The position numbers and the translations under genes are program-made. Shown here one piece after another: positions 14,122 to 15,578 of a stretch of 15,578 nucleotides of DNA; positions within the stretch are counted from its first letter, which is position 1; every line of letters starts with the position of its first letter. Origin of the DNA: Actinomycetota bacterium (GTDB taxonomy: Bacteria > Actinomycetota > Actinomycetes > Streptosporangiales > Streptosporangiaceae); contig PMST01000637.1 in assembly GCA_003168295.1 (NCBI GenBank), positions 7,172-22,749 of the forward strand. Direction: 5' to 3'. The notes below the pieces were generated by a model, which saw nothing but the letters and a program-made list of their open reading frames with translations, did no database searches and was not told where the DNA came from.

Positions 14122-15342
14122 TCAGCGGACGGTGACCGGAGTCCAGTCGCGGCCGCCATCGCTGGTGAGCCATACCTGCTGCTGGTCAACGCCTTGCTGG
14201 AAGGCGAATCCCCAGGTGTCGGTGATCGCCGAGCCTGCCAGGGGGAAACCCGCCCCGGCCAGCCCGGCCGCGTTCGCCAGGCTCGGGCTCTGATGCCAGC
14301 TGCGGCCGCGGTCCCGGGAGAGGTAGAGGTCCATCCGGGGGCCGGACAGGAAGATCGTTCCCCCCGGGCTCATCGACGCGCCCCCGAGGTACCCGCCGGA
14401 CGGCGGGCTGGCGACCTGGTGCCAGCTGCGCCCGCCGTCGCCCGACAGGTAGGCGGCCTTGACCTGCTCGCCCACGCCGGGTTCGCGCCCGCAGCCGAGG
14501 AACAGCCAGCCGCCAGCCGCCGCGGCCAGCGCGCCTGACGACGCGCCGGCGCACGGGTCCGGCACAGACCGCCAGCGGGCGGCACCGTTCACCGGACCGG
14601 CGAGCAGTACCGGCCGGCCCGGACCAGCCGTGACGGCGAGCACGTAGCCGACGCCGCCGGACACCGCGAGCTGCGCGGACCCAGGGCCGGCCGCACCCGG
14701 GACCGCCCGCCAGCCATCCGATCCGGCCACCGCCGAGTAGACGCCGAAGCGGCATGCCCCGCCGCTGGCCCCGCACCGGCCGGTGACCGCGAGTACCCGG
14801 TTCCCGGCCACGGCGAGGTCTTGCACCGGCCCGCCGGGGACGCTCATCTTCCGCCATGGGCCGCCGTCACGGGTCTGCCACAGGGCGGGGCCGAACGCCC
14901 ATCCCGCACCGGCGCCGGTGAACAAGATCGTGCCCACCGCGTTCGATGGCGGACGGCCCTGGTACATGTCCGCGGGCGGCGCATCCGGCGCGGGAACCGC
15001 GAACCACGTCCGGCCGCCATCGGCCGTCTTGCGCATCACCACCGTGCGGCACGTCCGGACCTGGTCCGCGCACGGCGTCGCCAGCAGCCAGCCCGCTGAC
15101 GCCGACACGAAACTAGCGGACAGGACACTAAGCGCGCGTCCGCCGCGCGCCGGCCCGGCCGCTGGTGCACCGGACCGCGCGCCCGTGCCGCTAGCCGAGC
15201 GGCTGGCACCGCCCGCCGGGGCAGGCCCGGCCCGGCCGCAGGCGCTCACCCGGACCAGGAGCGCCGCCGTGATCGCCAATGCCGGGAACAGGCGCAATGC
15301 CCGCTGCCGCGCCGCCGCTGAACCAATCCGGGTCCCGGTCAT
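14122..15342 (-). CDS. Putative lipoprotein with BNR/Asp-box beta-propeller repeats
   Basis: A 406-aa exported protein. The N-terminus has Arg residues, a hydrophobic core (about 18-30) and a lipobox VSAC with Cys 35, so it should be anchored to the outer face of the membrane. A Gly/Ala/Ser-rich linker follows (36-70). The rest contains at least five Asp-box-type turns: TADGGRTWF, TRDGGPWRK, SGDGGRSWHQ, SRDRGRSWHQ and TSDGGRDWTP. These mark sialidase-like or VPS10/YCF48-type beta-propellers. The sialidase FRIP motif is not evident, so glycosidase activity is not supported; ligand or protein binding is more likely. ATG 15342 has GAAGGGGGA upstream. The gene reads toward merR with a 73-nt gap and probably has its own promoter. 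Function unknown. Confidence 0.82.
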   Translation of the reverse strand: MTGTRIGSAAARQRALRLFPALAITAALLVRVSACGRAGPAPAGGASRSASGTGARSGAPAAGPARGGRALSVLSASFVSASAGWLLATPCADQVRTCRTVVMRKTADGGRTWFAVPAPDAPPADMYQGRPPSNAVGTILFTGAGAGWAFGPALWQTRDGGPWRKMSVPGGPVQDLAVAGNRVLAVTGRCGASGGACRFGVYSAVAGSDGWRAVPGAAGPGSAQLAVSGGVGYVLAVTAGPGRPVLLAGPVNGAARWRSVPDPCAGASSGALAAAAGGWLFLGCGREPGVGEQVKAAYLSGDGGRSWHQVASPPSGGYLGGASMSPGGTIFLSGPRMDLYLSRDRGRSWHQSPSLANAAGLAGAGFPLAGSAITDTWGFAFQQGVDQQQVWLTSDGGRDWTPVTVR

Positions 15343-15361
15343 GTCCGGTCCCCCTTCGCCA

Positions 15362-15409
15362 GTCTAAGGTGCGCCGCCAGGGATCGCTGGCGCGCTCAAC
15401 ACCTAAGAC
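15362..15409 (-). promoter_or_regulatory. Nested inverted repeat upstream of the lipoprotein start
   Basis: The outer arms GTCTAAGGTG (15362-15371) and CACCTAAGAC (15400-15409) pair over 10 bp with one mismatch. Inside them CGCCAG (15375-15380) pairs with CTGGCG (15387-15392), extended after a bulge by GCG/CGC. The whole unit is 20-67 nt upstream of ATG 15342. It could act as an operator pair or as a 5'-UTR hairpin. Nothing else is supported between here and the right edge. Confidence 0.5.
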
Positions 15410-15578
15410 GGCACACGCGGCAGGAGGTTGCGCGGTCGTGCCGTACGAATCCCGGCTGGCTGGATAGGAAACGCCTATGGTCACGGATCCTTGCGCTATG
15501 CCGGCGACGTCATGCGTCGGTCGTGCTTCCTGGTCAGCGCCTGCGCCGGACCGCCGCGGCGGCGACCGCGGCGGCGGC

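Noticed and set aside
15477..15578. Start of a rightward gene at the edge (ATG 15477, ATG 15512 or GTG 15523; the last gives a basic then Ala-rich N-terminus like a signal peptide)
   Set aside because: Three frames are open over at most 34 codons, none has a convincing ribosome site, and the sequence is too short to judge.

Overview
The window is very GC-rich DNA with dense genes, GTG and TTG starts, short or overlapping gene junctions and secreted proteins with Ala-rich signal peptides. This points to an actinomycete, probably a filamentous soil type such as Streptosporangiales or relatives; the exact taxon cannot be read from the sequence. No rRNA, tRNA, CRISPR array or transposase was seen.

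Left region (1-3912): the C-terminal part of a GH53 endo-beta-1,4-galactanase; a fatty-acyl-CoA synthetase; a perfect 24-bp inverted repeat between convergent genes; an unusual long-form nucleoside diphosphate kinase on the minus strand; and a divergent secreted SGNH hydrolase.

Region 4010-6118 (minus strand): an MprA/MprB-like two-component system. The response regulator is intact and overlaps the kinase start by 4 nt. The kinase catalytic domain carries two +1 frameshifts about 50 nt apart, so it is either a pseudogene or affected by sequence error.

Central region (6220-12601, plus strand) is the most interesting part. It holds a histidine-family phosphatase, a ComA-type phosphosulfolactate synthase homologue, a VOC metalloprotein, a membrane acyltransferase and an AMP-forming acyl/aryl-CoA ligase. 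The last four are tightly packed (gaps of 10, -1 and -4 nt). After them come a decayed SnoaL/NTF2-like gene with an internal deletion and an EPSP-synthase-like enolpyruvyl transferase with a non-standard PEP/glyphosate-site motif. Two enzymes from PEP-using families beside a phosphatase, a ligase and an acyltransferase look like a small, unfamiliar biosynthetic locus. A sulfolactate- or other PEP-derived product is my inference.

Right region (12643-15578, minus strand): an extended SDR reductase overlapping a MerR-family regulator, with a clear palindromic operator upstream of the regulator, then a BNR/Asp-box beta-propeller lipoprotein with a nested hairpin just upstream of its start. The last roughly 170 bases contain no gene I can support.
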